Assembly: GCA_037576215.1 (NCBI GenBank)
Contig: JBANDB010000016.1
Coordinates: forward strand, 1,240,001 to 1,304,000
Direction: 5' to 3'
DNA from: Armillaria gallica
Lineage: Eukaryota > Basidiomycota > Agaricomycetes > Agaricales > Physalacriaceae
Length of the DNA stretch: 64,000 nt
The notes beneath the pieces are model-generated. The model ran no database searches, was not told the DNA's origin, and was given only the letters and a program-made list of their open reading frames with translations. Within the stretch, counting starts at the first letter, position 1. Each line of letters begins with the position of its first letter. Below are positions 1-10,306 of this stretch, piece by piece. The position numbers and the translations under genes are program-made.

Positions 1-1037
1 GGTCAGGGCAGAATGGTCGAATATTCCCGGAACTTGAGCTTCAGCCCCAGGCTTGAGATGCTCAGCGAAAAGTTTTGAATCTCGTACGCGGTGGCCGTAA
101 TAATCGGGAGCCTCGCCTTTATTTTGAATGAATGCATCGTACTGCAGCGCCAAACGAGTGCCCTCAGTAACGGTATCGACCCTGTGTTCGACGTCTGTAT
201 AGAAGGCGACCGCTTGTAACGAAACGGACGTGGTCGTCCTCGTCTGCGGGTCCTTTTCAAAGACCGGATGCAAGTCGAAATATGCTTCGGTGCCATTGTG
301 ACGCAGATGGAGTCCTCCGCCCTCCCAGGATGTATTGAGAGCGATTAACACCGTGCCGTGATGATTATCTCGATGTGTAGAATCGCGGTGCCAGTCAAAA
401 TGTCCTCCCTTCTCATATATTGCGAGCTTGTACAGCGCGATTTTGAGACATTTCCCGACGAACAATGTCGAACACAGGGTCCGTATAATCTTCTTCGTGA
501 GGTTCTCCCCGAAAGGTTCCCGAACTTCCACGTTATGAGCCGTTATTTCACGTCCGTTGCGATAATTCGTATCATACACCGTTTGGTCACCTAGGGGTAG
601 GACGAGCAAATGTTGAGCGAAGAGTGGCGTAAAGTATGGATGAAGGGCCTACCTTTCCCGAAGGATGAAGGCTGTGATGCTTCGAGGATAGCTTCTACAT
701 CAGGTGCAGTAAGCGAACCAAACCTGACAATGTAGGTCTCAGGGTCTTCGAGATTAAAGTCTGTCGCTGATGGTCCCAGAGTGAATGAAACGAAAGGATA
801 GCTCTGTATTTTGTCGAGAGCACGGGTGATGGGCGTTTGCTCCACGATGGGTATTCTTGCGAGTTCATCGTTGTCTGGAGGAAAACTTCGAAGCCTACGG
901 TGATATTCTTTTCCAAGTCGATCATAGTCCTCGCGCATCTTGGCTAGAGTGACTGCCTGATGTTCGGAGTGGGCTGCCATGATGGTGGCAGACTGCACAC
1001 AGTGGCATTCGGCAACATCCACCGATTCATTGTTCAA
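1..1037 (-). CDS. 2OG-Fe(II) oxygenase (prolyl 4-hydroxylase-like), 3' end beyond window
   Basis: Predicted 2-oxoglutarate- and Fe(II)-dependent dioxygenase, a family that hydroxylates proteins or small molecules; the substrate cannot be told. Two exons join cleanly across a 62-base GT-AG intron at 591-652, with reading frame kept (SFGKG then DQTVYD). The iron-binding HxD is visible as HFDWHRDS, and a distal histidine with a following arginine as EHRVDTVTEGTRLALQYD, the expected HxD...H...R order. A serine, threonine and proline segment with GSLTAPDVEAIL precedes the core. The start is M at 1037, with a second in-frame M at 980. A TATA-like stretch (minus-strand TATATAAG) lies near 1127-1140, about 95 bases upstream. 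The reading frame runs off the left edge, so the C-terminus is missing. Family assignment is firm; biological role is unknown. Confidence 0.85.
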
Positions 1038-1126
1038 TATAGGAGCCCTTGACTACGTACGTTCAGCTCGGGAAAATCGCCAAGAACTTTTTGGACGATC
1101 AAGAAAGGCACGAATCGGTAATAGGG

Positions 1127-1140
1127 GCTTATATAAAAAG
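1127..1140 (-). promoter_or_regulatory. TATA-like element of the oxygenase gene
   Basis: On the minus strand the sequence reads CTTTTTATATAAGC, about 95 bases upstream of the first ATG of the oxygenase gene. Position and composition suit a fungal TATA box. There is no further support. Confidence 0.4.
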
Positions 1141-1432
1141 CAGAGGTTGGTGTGCACGAATCGCTACAAGCGACACCAGTCAGAATCCAAACCAAAATAG
1201 AGTCTCACGCCGAAAGATCGTAGGGCTTTAGGGCCGGTGGTTCAATACCTCACGGCGGCGTTAGCGCTCTCTCTTGAACGGTCGGCGATATTTTCCAAAT
1301 GTATTCAGCACGGACAGACATTACGAAGGTTCTCGAACGGTTGCCTAAAAATTCCAAATAGTTAGATACAGTGATTAGAGGTAGGGTATGATAAAATAGC
1401 TCTAACAATACATATTCAAACAATATTATGCT

Positions 1433-3208
1433 CTACACTTTCTCCACCGCTGCCTGTGTTCGCCTTGACTCGGCCAGAGGCTTTCTTCGCATGAACCACT
1501 GGAACAGTGGGATCGTCATCATGGAAATCGCCACCCATGCTAGCAGGATACCAAAATGCAGACCAACTAAATGATCTGGTGAGTATCGTGTATCGAGTAT
1601 ACGTGAAGAATGGGTGCTCACGTTCGTTCTTCGTCCCGAAGATGATAGTTCTTATAGCGCCGGAGATATTGTAAAAGGGAAACGCGTATCCGTAACGATA
1701 TATATGCGGGAGGACATCGATGGGCATAAAACACACCGCGACATTGACTGGGACCAGCATTCATAAGATTGAGATGCAGAATAATGACGCGCGCTGCTCA
1801 CCGATAATCCAGAATATCATGAAGAACGGGACGAATCTCAATGTCATGAGTGTTACCATCGCCTCGAGTGCCAGTCCCACAGCCAACATGCCAATGTAAT
1901 TGGCCATCCAGAAAACGACGAATCCGGAGCGTCCCAATCTGTATCGGAAGAGTTTAGGGAAAGAAACGACAAGGATAAAGGAAGTGGTGACTCACACTCG
2001 AGAGAAGTCTACTTGGAAGGCCAGACTAAGCAAGGAGTAGAACAGCGATAGAGCGAAATAGGCGATGAAGCTGGATGCCAATCTGACTCTAATAAGAGAG
2101 CCCGTCGTCAGTGTCGTCTCTAGTCCAGACTGTTGACGGGCGACGGAAGAGAAGGTCTAATCGTGATAGGCCATCAGGATAAAAATAGGTTCGAAGAGGT
2201 GGAAGACGTACAACAATGAAGAACGACAGCACGAGCACGTAAATGAGACCGACAAACGTCACGGCACTGGCTCTGTAGGGCTAGTCAGACCCCTACACCT
2301 GTATGAAAGAAAAATAGACGTACACTGGTATGTCGAATGGCCGCAAGTTATTGAGGGTGTAGCCGATGGGCTCCGTCAATACTTGTGGCGCAGTAGTGGA
2401 TATTGAAACCAGGCCATTGGGAGACGAGGACGCGACTTGTTGAAGAAAAGACTGGGCAAAGGTTTGAGTGATGGCCGCAAGCGAATTTTGTACAGATGGG
2501 CGGATTAATGAGCGACTGTGAAGAAGACTACATGAGGGCATTCAATTTTGAAGGACGAATAGGTGCTTACTAGGCATTCTCGTTCCGTGCTTCGACGGCA
2601 TAGACTGCGATTGCCTCTGTGCCGTTATATGACGAGTTAACTGCTGATACTGCCGATTGTAGGGCCGCTGTCGCGTTCGAGTTAACTACGTTTCCGATGA
2701 GCTTCTATCGAAGACAAGAAGAGAAATGAAGGCATACCAACAACAGCGATCCACGCCTTTTGATCGACGACTAGATCGGCGACCTCTGCTGCACCACCGG
2801 AAAAGTCGCTCGATGGCCGTTCCGTCCAAGACACCTTTGACGATGGTGATGACAGAAGACCTTGAACAACCGTGTTTCCCACTGTCGAACCATCAAAGTC
2901 CTGTGGCGACAATGAGCCTGAGACAAATATGACAACGTAGAGCATAAAACACTGACCACAATCCATCCCTGAAAATTGTGTGCTGGGACTTTCCACAAAG
3001 CGCCCCAATATATCGAAAAGACGCAAAACATGACGACGGTCACGGCCAGTGTCCCAACGGCCACGGCCTTGATGTACATGACCCGCGACGCCTTCATCGA
3101 AGTAGATCCGTCCGTAAACTGGGACGAATACATCGTCGGGACCTCTTCATTTTGGATGGAAGGAGCTCGTGTAGAGGCTGCTGAATGTATGCTGTTAGTT
3201 CGCTCCAT
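1433..3208 (-). CDS. SNG1/DUF3533-family membrane protein
   Basis: Integral membrane protein of the fungal SNG1 (nitrosoguanidine resistance) / DUF3533 family, whose yeast member affects drug resistance and membrane-lipid asymmetry. The product here is expected in the plasma membrane. Exons read from the minus strand join in frame across short GT-AG introns at 2901-2956, 2686-2737, 2516-2570 and 2273-2323, with further introns between 2210 and 1570. Family hallmarks follow in order: a first membrane segment near residue 50 ending in YWGALWKVP, then FDGSTVGNTVV, the AWIAVVV motif, SYNGTEAIAVYAVEARNENAY, the TEPIGYTLNNLRPFDIPV motif, and several hydrophobic helices ending in FGILLAWVAISM. The last exon ends with a basic tail RRKPLAESRR and a stop at 1433. 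No break was found, so the gene looks functional. Start chosen at 3208 as the first M of the opening exon. Confidence 0.85.
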
Positions 3209-4950
3209 GGTATTTTGGGGAAACGACGCACTGATGCAGGCTCATTATAAGCATTTTGAGGGTCAGGCCTCGGGCTGGGGAATGTCTAAGTAAGGGTGAA
3301 TATACCCGTCCATCCGGGTAGACGGGTAGGGGTTCCGAGGCTGAGCAAATGGCTAACGGTGCGTAAGCTTTTAGCACAAAATAGGTAGTGGCTATTACCA
3401 AGGCCATCGGTCATCGGGGACAGTGATTTCAAATTCAGCAGCAGATGGCGGGAGCGCTTCATCCTTATCCTTGGATGATGCCTAGTACGGGAGGGAGCGC
3501 CTCGGCAATGGTGAAGAACAAGGCGGCTTTCTTGGCCGTTGATTGCAATCGAACGGGTCCTGCTACGAGAAGGAAGACGGGGGAAAATGCACCTGTAGTA
3601 GGCGGTGAACGAAAGTCGATTGCTGCGATGGGCGGGGTGGGGTGCCTTGAATTGATGTAGTATTACGGAGTCTTGACTGATTGAATCTGATCACTGATTG
3701 TCCTACAGTGGATCAGTTGATTTAGATCCTATCACGTTCTTTCTTTCGGGTACTGTAGTCCGGGCAAGTTCCGATGACGCTGACTAGCTGGTTTGGATTA
3801 TTTATTTTTGGCTTCGTTGACTTCGCGCCCACCAGTTTGTGGTTACCCATACTCTCAGCATTCGTCCAGAGAGTATTTCTTACTTCCCAGAGCGGCTCAG
3901 CGACCGTCAGCTTCGATTGCGCGTACTTATTTCACAGTGCTTTCTACGGGATATCGATGCAAGTCAACGCAATCCTTTGAGAGTCAACGGAGTTGTTCGC
4001 CTGAAAGGTTATTAGCGGTCATCAAGTCTGAGGGGTGATATACGGCTGTAAACTCACTCACTCACAAAACGCAATGGTGTAAGAAGCAACAACCAGTAGG
4101 CCCGGAATCGAATCCGTTTGTTGACCGTATGCCTCACATTGGTCCCTCTTCCCAGGTAAAGCCAGCCCGGACGGTACCGGATTGAAGATATTTGAGGATT
4201 GATAGTTCCGTGAGGATAGATCCCTAGATGTACATGCGGTAACGCTATGATGTGGAGCATTTCCTCGGGCACGTAGCCTTTGATTCTTGTCTGTCTGTTG
4301 AGAGGTTGACCTGTACCCCGGTCAACGCACGAGTTCGGCTTGTTGAACCAACGGGTTGCTGTAAGGGTGGTATAGATACCGGTGCCCCCATCAAGAGATA
4401 TACAGAGCAAGAGATTGTAGTAGCATCATCGCTCGTCAAGCGGCTACGCCTTTCTTTGTGTCCATGCGAGCGCCCAAAGCTCCTCGCTCTTCCCAATATC
4501 CATGGCTCCACAGTATCACTCTGTGCGGTAATGGAAGTCCATCATAACGGCCATGAAGTTGTCCGCCCCAATAAGAGCGCGCCGTAACGACCACCTCGTA
4601 TTCATGAGGAAAATCACGGCGTCTTCTCGTGCAGTGCAAGCCTGTGAAGAACCAAGTTAGACATCCGATCTTATTTAAATAAGTATAAAAGGTGTAGAAC
4701 GTACGCTGAATGCTTTTTCGAACACCGGAGCCCACCGCAATGCCTCAACTTCAACGTTGTCGGCAGGAAACTCGCAGCTGTTGTGGTAATTTGCCGTCTG
4801 ACTGCTAGAGCAAATGTTGAGTTATGATTCTGGGACACCTAAAACCGAAGAGGCATACCCCATCCCTATATCTGGGGTAATGAGGATGCCGAACGTGATA
4901 GTGGAACCATGGGGTCGCTGGTATCGTCTTCGGGAAATTGGTCCAGACAA
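3209..4950. other. Region without a recognisable gene
   Basis: About 1.7 kb with only short overlapping reading frames on both strands. A minus-strand stretch near 4480-4780 gives fragments that could be exons (MNTRWSLRRALIGADNF) but also in-frame stops, and I do not recognise a family. A small inverted repeat (TACCCGTC / GACGGGTA) lies near 3303-3328. Confidence 0.5.
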
Positions 4951-5135
4951 ACTCTACGCGTTAAACGTGTCAGAGTCAGCTGTGCACTGGCTTGCACGAG
5001 TGCGCACCTTGACCTTGCGTTGCTTGCGTGTTCAATTTTGCACCCTGGACGAAGTCGTGCAGAGTCGTGCACGCCGAAAAACAGTGGCTGCCGACCAAGC
5101 CGAACTTGTCTAGATTACCGGTTATTTCCCGAAAA
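4951..5135. repeat. Interspersed repeat, copy A (uninterrupted)
   Basis: About 185 bases beginning ACTCTACGCGTTAAACG and ending near ACCGGTTATT are present again at 6620-6774 plus 7483-7511 with a few substitutions (for example GTCAGAGTC versus GTCAGAGCC). Copy A is continuous; copy B is split by the MITE. The nature of the repeat is unknown: no inverted ends or coding sequence were seen. Confidence 0.8.
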
Positions 5136-5344
5136 AATGGGTTAGGGTTTGCTCTGCGTACAAACCAATGAGTACTTTCCAGCTTTTAGTTTTCAACTGG
5201 GATCAAAATCAGCGACGTGGCTGGGGAAATTTTATTTTAAGAAACCGCTTCGTTAACAGTACTTGATGGTATGTACAATCGTAAGACTTGCATAAAATTG
5301 GTCCGGAAAACGACATTAAAACTGAACTATGTATCTTCAGGCGT

Positions 5345-6477
5345 TCAAATCAGTGTAACTTGCCATCCTTCATTGGTCTCAACGACCCTTCGCTTGAAAA
5401 GTACCACATCATCTCCGCTCTCTTGAAATTTTCGTTTACCCCCTAACTGGATTTTCCTGATCTCCTCCTGGTAGATTACCTCACGCCAGAGCTCTTCGGC
5501 CGGAAGATGGATACGGCTCGGGATATTCAGGAAATTCGGGCCGAGAACGATATCATTCTCGGGTGTTAAATGTTCCTCGTCAATCTAGAACGGTGCGCTA
5601 AGTCATGATCTAACATAGAGAGGAAGAAATTGCTCACTTCACCGTGATCAACCACCCCCGCTTTGTAGTAGGACCGCATGCCGAAGAGATCGGTCTCCCG
5701 ATACATTCGAAACGTCGTTCCTTTGTCGAAGTGCTCTCCGTCCGTCGGAACCCATTTTCCTTGCCCTTTGGCATGTGGCGGTTTCGCATAAAGTTTGAAT
5801 GCGAGCATATGTCGATGTTTCTCATTTTTCTTTTCGGCTATATTTTCTTGTCCATATGCGAGGAAATAGATTATCGCGTACACAAGTCTGGTAACTTATC
5901 TGCTAGTTGGGTTCCTAAAAACCTTTAGGCAAAGGGCTCCTCTCATGTCCCCCTCATGCTCAATGCCGAGGAGAGCTTCCAGGATATCCCTCATGGGCTT
6001 CCGACATGACTCCGCGTACACTATTTCCATAACGAAGAGTGGCCAGACGTCATTCTTATGTGTGTGTAGGATCCAGGGCATAGATACAGAGGTCCGGGTT
6101 TTTGCTCGTGACCTTGCCGACGGAGGGGAAATCAATGTTCGCTCTCATCTGGAGGACGTGCGCAAGATTCTCATTAGCAGTGATGGCCTTCCAAAGTGAA
6201 GCCTCCATGAATCGTGGACACCTGTGGGGAAAGTGACGAAAATGATATCGTCGCGTAATTCCACCCTAGCGAAAATATGTCAGAACAAGCAATAATGAAA
6301 CCATGGATATACTACTCACTTGCCGGGAAAGTGCTCGGACATCTCGTCAAAATATTGGGCCACCCAACTTTGGTCCTCAGGTTCGAGCTTGAGGCTCATG
6401 ACCTCGCTGGGATGCGGGTACTGTTCAACCTCCTTGAGAAACTTTTCAGGGCAGGAGGAGCAGTAGTCTCGAACCAT
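5345..6477 (-). pseudogene. Broken gene, possible PD-(D/E)XK nuclease-like protein
   Basis: Minus-strand gene of at least three exons. Starting at ATG 6477 it reads MVRDYCSSCPEKFLKEVEQY, crosses a 98-base GT-AG intron (6222-6319) into CPRFMEASLWKAIT, and later crosses a 53-base intron (5585-5637) into IDEEHLTPENDIVLGPNFLN, ending at a TGA at 5345. The middle contains NPDLCIYAL followed about 15 residues later by FVMEIVYAES, an arrangement like the PD...ExK-type core found in many agaricomycete proteins of unknown role. Two lesions break it: the frame shifts at a short AC repeat near 6062-6070 (one dinucleotide unit short), and an in-frame TAA follows RNPTSR near 5896-5905. The nuclease label is an inference from a short motif and is weak. 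That this is a real multi-exon gene is better supported. Confidence 0.55.
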
Positions 6478-6619
6478 TCAGGATCAGGATCAGGATCAGG
6501 TGGCGTGCAAGCGAGAGTGGGGGAATCTCTTTTTGGTGTGATAACAGCCGGGATGGCAGTAATGGTGCTGGCGCTGGCGACGGGAGCGGGACTCCTTCTG
6601 ACTGTGTTGTATAAGGACG

Positions 6620-7511
6620 ACTCTACGCGTTAAACGTGTCAGAGCCAGCTGTGCACTGGCTTGCATGAGTGCGCACCTTGACCTTGCGTTGCTTGCATGT
6701 TCAATTTTGCACCCTGGACGAAGTTGTGCAGAGTCGTGCTCGCCGAAAAATGGCTGCCGACCAAGCCGAACTTAGGGTCTGTTCGGCTGCCCGGATAGTT
6801 GGGCTCAGATAGTTGCCGTTTTAGGAAATCCAACATGAATCCGACTATCCAGCACTTTTCTGTGCTCGTCCTGTGTGTTTCTGGGGACGGTTTCGCTTAT
6901 AGACCCCAGCCAAAGTGTACTGTTGCTTTGTTTACCAAAACTTGGACCCGAGTTCCGCCGCTGCATAGTGTATTGATTGACGCGCTATATGAGAATCAGC
7001 AACAGTATATGTGGACTTTTCCTCATTGTAAACATCGCTTGTTACTTTTTGGAATGGATTTTGACTTTGTATATGCTATTGCATATCCACAAGATGCCAA
7101 TGGGGCTTCCGGCACATGTAACGCTTGACTGAGATGAGATGTTCTTCTTCCTGTGCGTTCAGGCGACTTCTGCATTTATCTACTGTGATTAATCACTGGA
7201 AATGTGTTCCTTTCGACTTCTTTCTGCATCAAGCTTTACGAAGCAGCTGCTGTTGGTACCGGAACTCTGAAAATCACGATGCACAGCAGGACTTCTTTAT
7301 AAAGCTTGGATTGAGTTCTGCAGCTGAGAGGCTGCAGCAGATGCAATTTGATATGAATATCATGCTAATACTTATAAAATACAACAGTAAATATGCTCTC
7401 GCAACCAGCTTCAAGCCCAGAAACACGCATGACGAGCGCAGAAAAGTGCTGGATAGTCGGATTCATGTTGGACAGACCCTTATCTAGATTACCGGTTATT
7501 GCCCGAAAGAA
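6620..7511. repeat. Interspersed repeat, copy B (split by MITE)
   Basis: Second copy of the repeat at 4951-5135. Bases 6620-6774 match its first part. The match resumes at 7483 (TCTAGATTACCGGTTATT) after the 705-base insertion, so copy A serves as the unoccupied site. Confidence 0.8.
6775..7479. mobile_element. MITE, 705 bases, TTA target duplication
   Basis: Non-autonomous DNA transposon. It is flanked by TTA at 6772-6774 and 7480-7482. Its ends are inverted: both start GGGTCTGT and both then carry CCAACATGAATCCGAC followed by a shared stretch ending TGTTTCTGGG. The left end has about 40 extra bases (6783-6828) between the outer 8 bases and the rest of the inverted repeat. A paralogous empty site exists at about 5104-5112 in copy A of the host repeat. 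A 3-base TTA duplication is typical of PIF/Harbinger-type MITEs. Reading frames inside it resemble no transposase. Confidence 0.85.
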
Positions 7512-7544
7512 TCTGGCTCTTCCCCTCATGCTGAGGTCCCGGTG

Positions 7545-8380
7545 ATGTTCAACCTCGCCATACTCAAGGTGGGAGGCGCCTCTGCACCCTCGCACCCTCG
7601 CGACTCTATCTCAGGATACCATCAACTTTGGCATCCCACCGGAAACGGCGTTCATAGCCGAGCTCAACGAAAAGCATGCCAATCGGTGCTGCACGATGTG
7701 GGACTGTGTGTACGCGTCTTTGACTTGATGGAGGTTGACGAGGGTAAGGTTCGGTACGGGCATGGGTTTCTGTATTACAAAGGTCCGTCGACAGTACCGA
7801 TAGCAGATTTGAGAAACTGATATTTTGCCTGGTTGTCTTTAGACCTGAGGTGATACTCGTAAAAGTGATGTCATCGGATGCTGACTCTATTCGGTGTGCG
7901 TTTCAATATTCCATCTTCGTCCTCTCTGACTGGCGTCGCCTTCCAGTAACGATGAGATTCTTCGACGACATATACATACCGTCGATATACCTCTCTAGCC
8001 CTCAGCGTTCGACCCTAACGAGCGCCTTCTTCTGGGTGCCAGAATCTGAGCTCACCACGTGTCCACGGAGCTGCTCGATACCGATGTCGCGTCGATGATG
8101 CAAATCGATGCTGGGGAGGTCGTACGCGCGCGGGCCGAGGTGGATAAGTTCCACGATGACGAGTCAGGACCGTCGAAGATGGCTGAAGGAGTTCAGGTGA
8201 AGCAGGAACCGAGATGGGCGCTGTATCAGATTATTGTGCGTTTTCCTCTTTTTTCTTTTGCTGGCAGAGTATTGATGGGGTGCTCAGTGCTTGATAGCGG
8301 AGTCTGGCCTTGGAAACGTATCGTGGTGGAATGCGTCTGAAGAAGAAGACACTGAAGGCGATGCGGTTATGGAAGAGTAG
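7545..8380 (+). pseudogene. RNA polymerase III subunit RPC25-like gene, frameshifted duplicate
   Basis: Encodes most of an RPC25 (Rpb7-like, RPC8) subunit, which with Rpc17 forms the stalk of RNA polymerase III. MFNLAILK joins across a 46-base intron (7569-7614) to DTINFGIPPETAF, then come LHDVGLCVRVFDLMEVDEGK and YGHGFLYYK of the N-terminal domain. LVVFRPEVILVKVMSSDAD and FFDDIYIP of the S1/OB domain follow, then GEVVRARAEVDKFHDDE, EGVQVKQE, and a last exon (from about 8296) ending SWWNASEEEDTEGDAVMEE at TAG 8380. Breaks: one G missing near 7686 (between ANR and LHDVG), an apparently lost acceptor AG near 7818, and a frameshift near 8056. Introns are kept, so this is a DNA-level duplicate and not a retrocopy. 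The gene is essential, so an intact copy is expected elsewhere. Confidence 0.8.
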
Positions 8381-9591
8381 AGCTGGTATGTCCATTTGTG
8401 CTCCTTTCCGCAGTTCCATCGTTTGATCTTGGGACTAGACCTTGATCTTGTTTATAATGCAGCACGATCCGAATGGTCACGTTTTGCGAAAAGACACCCT
8501 CAAAACAATGGATAGAGTAGTGTCGTAACTTCTCTTCGACTTCGGTGATTCAATTTCGTGCGAGGCAGTGCATGCTTGGAGCACGCCTTGCATCAGAGTG
8601 CTATGGAATCGCTCGTTCGAGGCTGTACTGAGACGATAATATGCTCCGAGTGCGAGGCTCAACTTGTAGTTTGAAGCCTTCGAATCAAAATCCTCCCTAT
8701 GATGACGCTTATAGCAAGAGGTCTGCTTCGCCTCATATCTATTATCCGGGGTAGAAGAGCTTGCAACGCGACAGACTTTTTCAGAGTTGTGGCCGTATAG
8801 GTCGAATGGCATACAGCAACGGCGAACTGTCCTGTCGAGATTCCAATGACACCTTATTCTATGGATACTCCTCTTGGACTCCTTTTACGTTGGCGGGCAC
8901 GAGTTCCGCGAGTATCTATGAAGTGGCTCGCTAGGCTAGGGTAAAGCATGTTCCCTCGGATGACTAACTGGCGCTTCAGTATCATATGATTGATACTGAA
9001 GCGCCAGTGAGCAGACAAATGAGTGGTTGTGGGGGAAGTCTGGTGATCTCATCGGGGCGTCTTGTTGGATGCCGGTCCTTTGAACGTACGCCAGATTCCT
9101 TAAAAATTTTGTACTTATGCATCTTAGGGTTTGATCTTTACAGCTCTTACGTCTACTACATACTTCTGCATAGCCGAAGCCATCGTGCACAGCTGCACTA
9201 TACAATAATGCTGTAGAAGTACCCTGGCCCGTGATGGTGTCCATTCAAATAACTACAGCTCACATACAGCAGTACTCCACAGCGCTTAGCGGTACTATTC
9301 TCAGGACCGGTTACCGGACCGATATCAGAGGATGGACGTACTTAAGCAACGCTCCTTACGCTCGTCTCTCCTCATCATCGCCTTGCTTAGAACCTCTCTG
9401 AACGTCGTATTTTGACTGTCCACGGCACAGAACATAGTTGTGCTCACCCGTATCGAGGACGTCGGGGGGGATTAACGCCCCCCCTCCCCCTTGTGTTAGA
9501 TTTCTCAGTAGGGTGGGTCGCATTGCACCTGCATCTTTCTGTTCACATGAACCTGACAACCTCTACAGCCTACCTCCTACAACACATCGCC
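8381..9591. other. Intergenic region with a perfect hairpin
   Basis: About 1.2 kb with no recognisable gene. A minus-strand open frame at 8477-8812 has no family signature. The one striking structure is the 18-base perfect inverted repeat listed separately. Confidence 0.5.
8967..9008. repeat. Perfect inverted repeat, 18-base arms, 6-base loop
   Basis: Arm ACTGGCGCTTCAGTATCA at 8967-8984, loop TATGAT, and exact reverse complement at 8991-9008. It is isolated, has no T-run behind it and lies outside any recognised gene. Confidence 0.9.
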
Positions 9592-10306
9592 ATGGGCCAT
9601 TTCGCCGCGTATGTGCTCGTTGCAAAGCTCGCAGAAGCCACCGGCGTTCCGTACCTAGAGAATGTGGCCAAGGCGGCTGTAGTGGTCATTGAACTCCTAG
9701 AAGTTCGTATGCCTCCTAGTGTCCTCTGGTGCTACTCACCCTGTTATCTTGTGTAGAAAGTCAAAACGAACAAGCACGAAGTGAAGGAGCTTTGCGAGAG
9801 CATTGCCAATACAGTCACCGTCATCAACAGTCACGTCGCGAGCAGGAAAGGAGAGGAGGGAGCAGAATATTTTGCGGGCGTTTGCGGTGAGATGGAACGG
9901 TGAGTGCTGACTACTACTCTTGAGCAGCATTTAATAATTAACACTCAGATGTCTCAATGATATTGCAGAACACGTGAAGGTCGAAAAACGCAAGCGTCGT
10001 GAATTGAAGGGATTCCTCAAAGCAAATGACTTCCATGACGCCATCGAAACCTACAGGAGGCGCGTTGAAGATTTGAAGACGGATTTTTTGGTATTACTTA
10101 CTTTTTCGGCTATCGCAAGATGATGATCTGACCATTCATAATTATTGCTGTAGATCCATGTCACTGGCGACTGTCGACTAGTGCTGTACGATTTGATTGC
10201 TGAGGTGCGAAAAGAGAGGAACGGAGCAGCACGCCAAGATGAAATCGTCATTCATATTCCCCTCAACCGCACAACATTATTTGGTCTCATCATCTTATTT
10301 CATTAA
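9592..10306 (+). CDS. Small protein resembling the MLKL-like N-terminal domain of fungal NLRs
   Basis: Four exons join in frame across GT-AG introns at 9703-9756, 9900-9948 and 10091-10153, giving 182 residues. The sequence (VPYLENVAKAAVVVIELLEK, NKHEVKELCESIANTV, RCLNDIAEHVKVEKRKR, DDLKTDF-like segments) has the heptad hydrophobic spacing and wording of the four-helix MLKL-type domain that heads many agaricomycete NOD-like receptors. In MLKL and related fungal proteins this domain acts in membrane-damaging cell death. Here no NB-ARC/NACHT domain follows: the frame ends at TAA 10306 after a hydrophobic tail TTLFGLIILFH. It is either a free-standing domain protein or the 5' remnant of a longer gene. 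No frame break was seen. An in-frame M at 9547 is an alternative start. Family resemblance is from memory of the pattern, not from a search. Confidence 0.6.

Noticed and set aside
3445..3660. Open frame of 71 codons on the plus strand
   Set aside because: No domain, no splice partners and composition unlike the neighbouring genes; probably chance.
8477..8812. Minus-strand open frame of 111 codons
   Set aside because: No recognisable family and no adjoining exons; kept only as part of an intergenic region.
8967..9008. Hairpin as a transcription terminator
   Set aside because: Eukaryotic context, no T-run and no gene ending at it.
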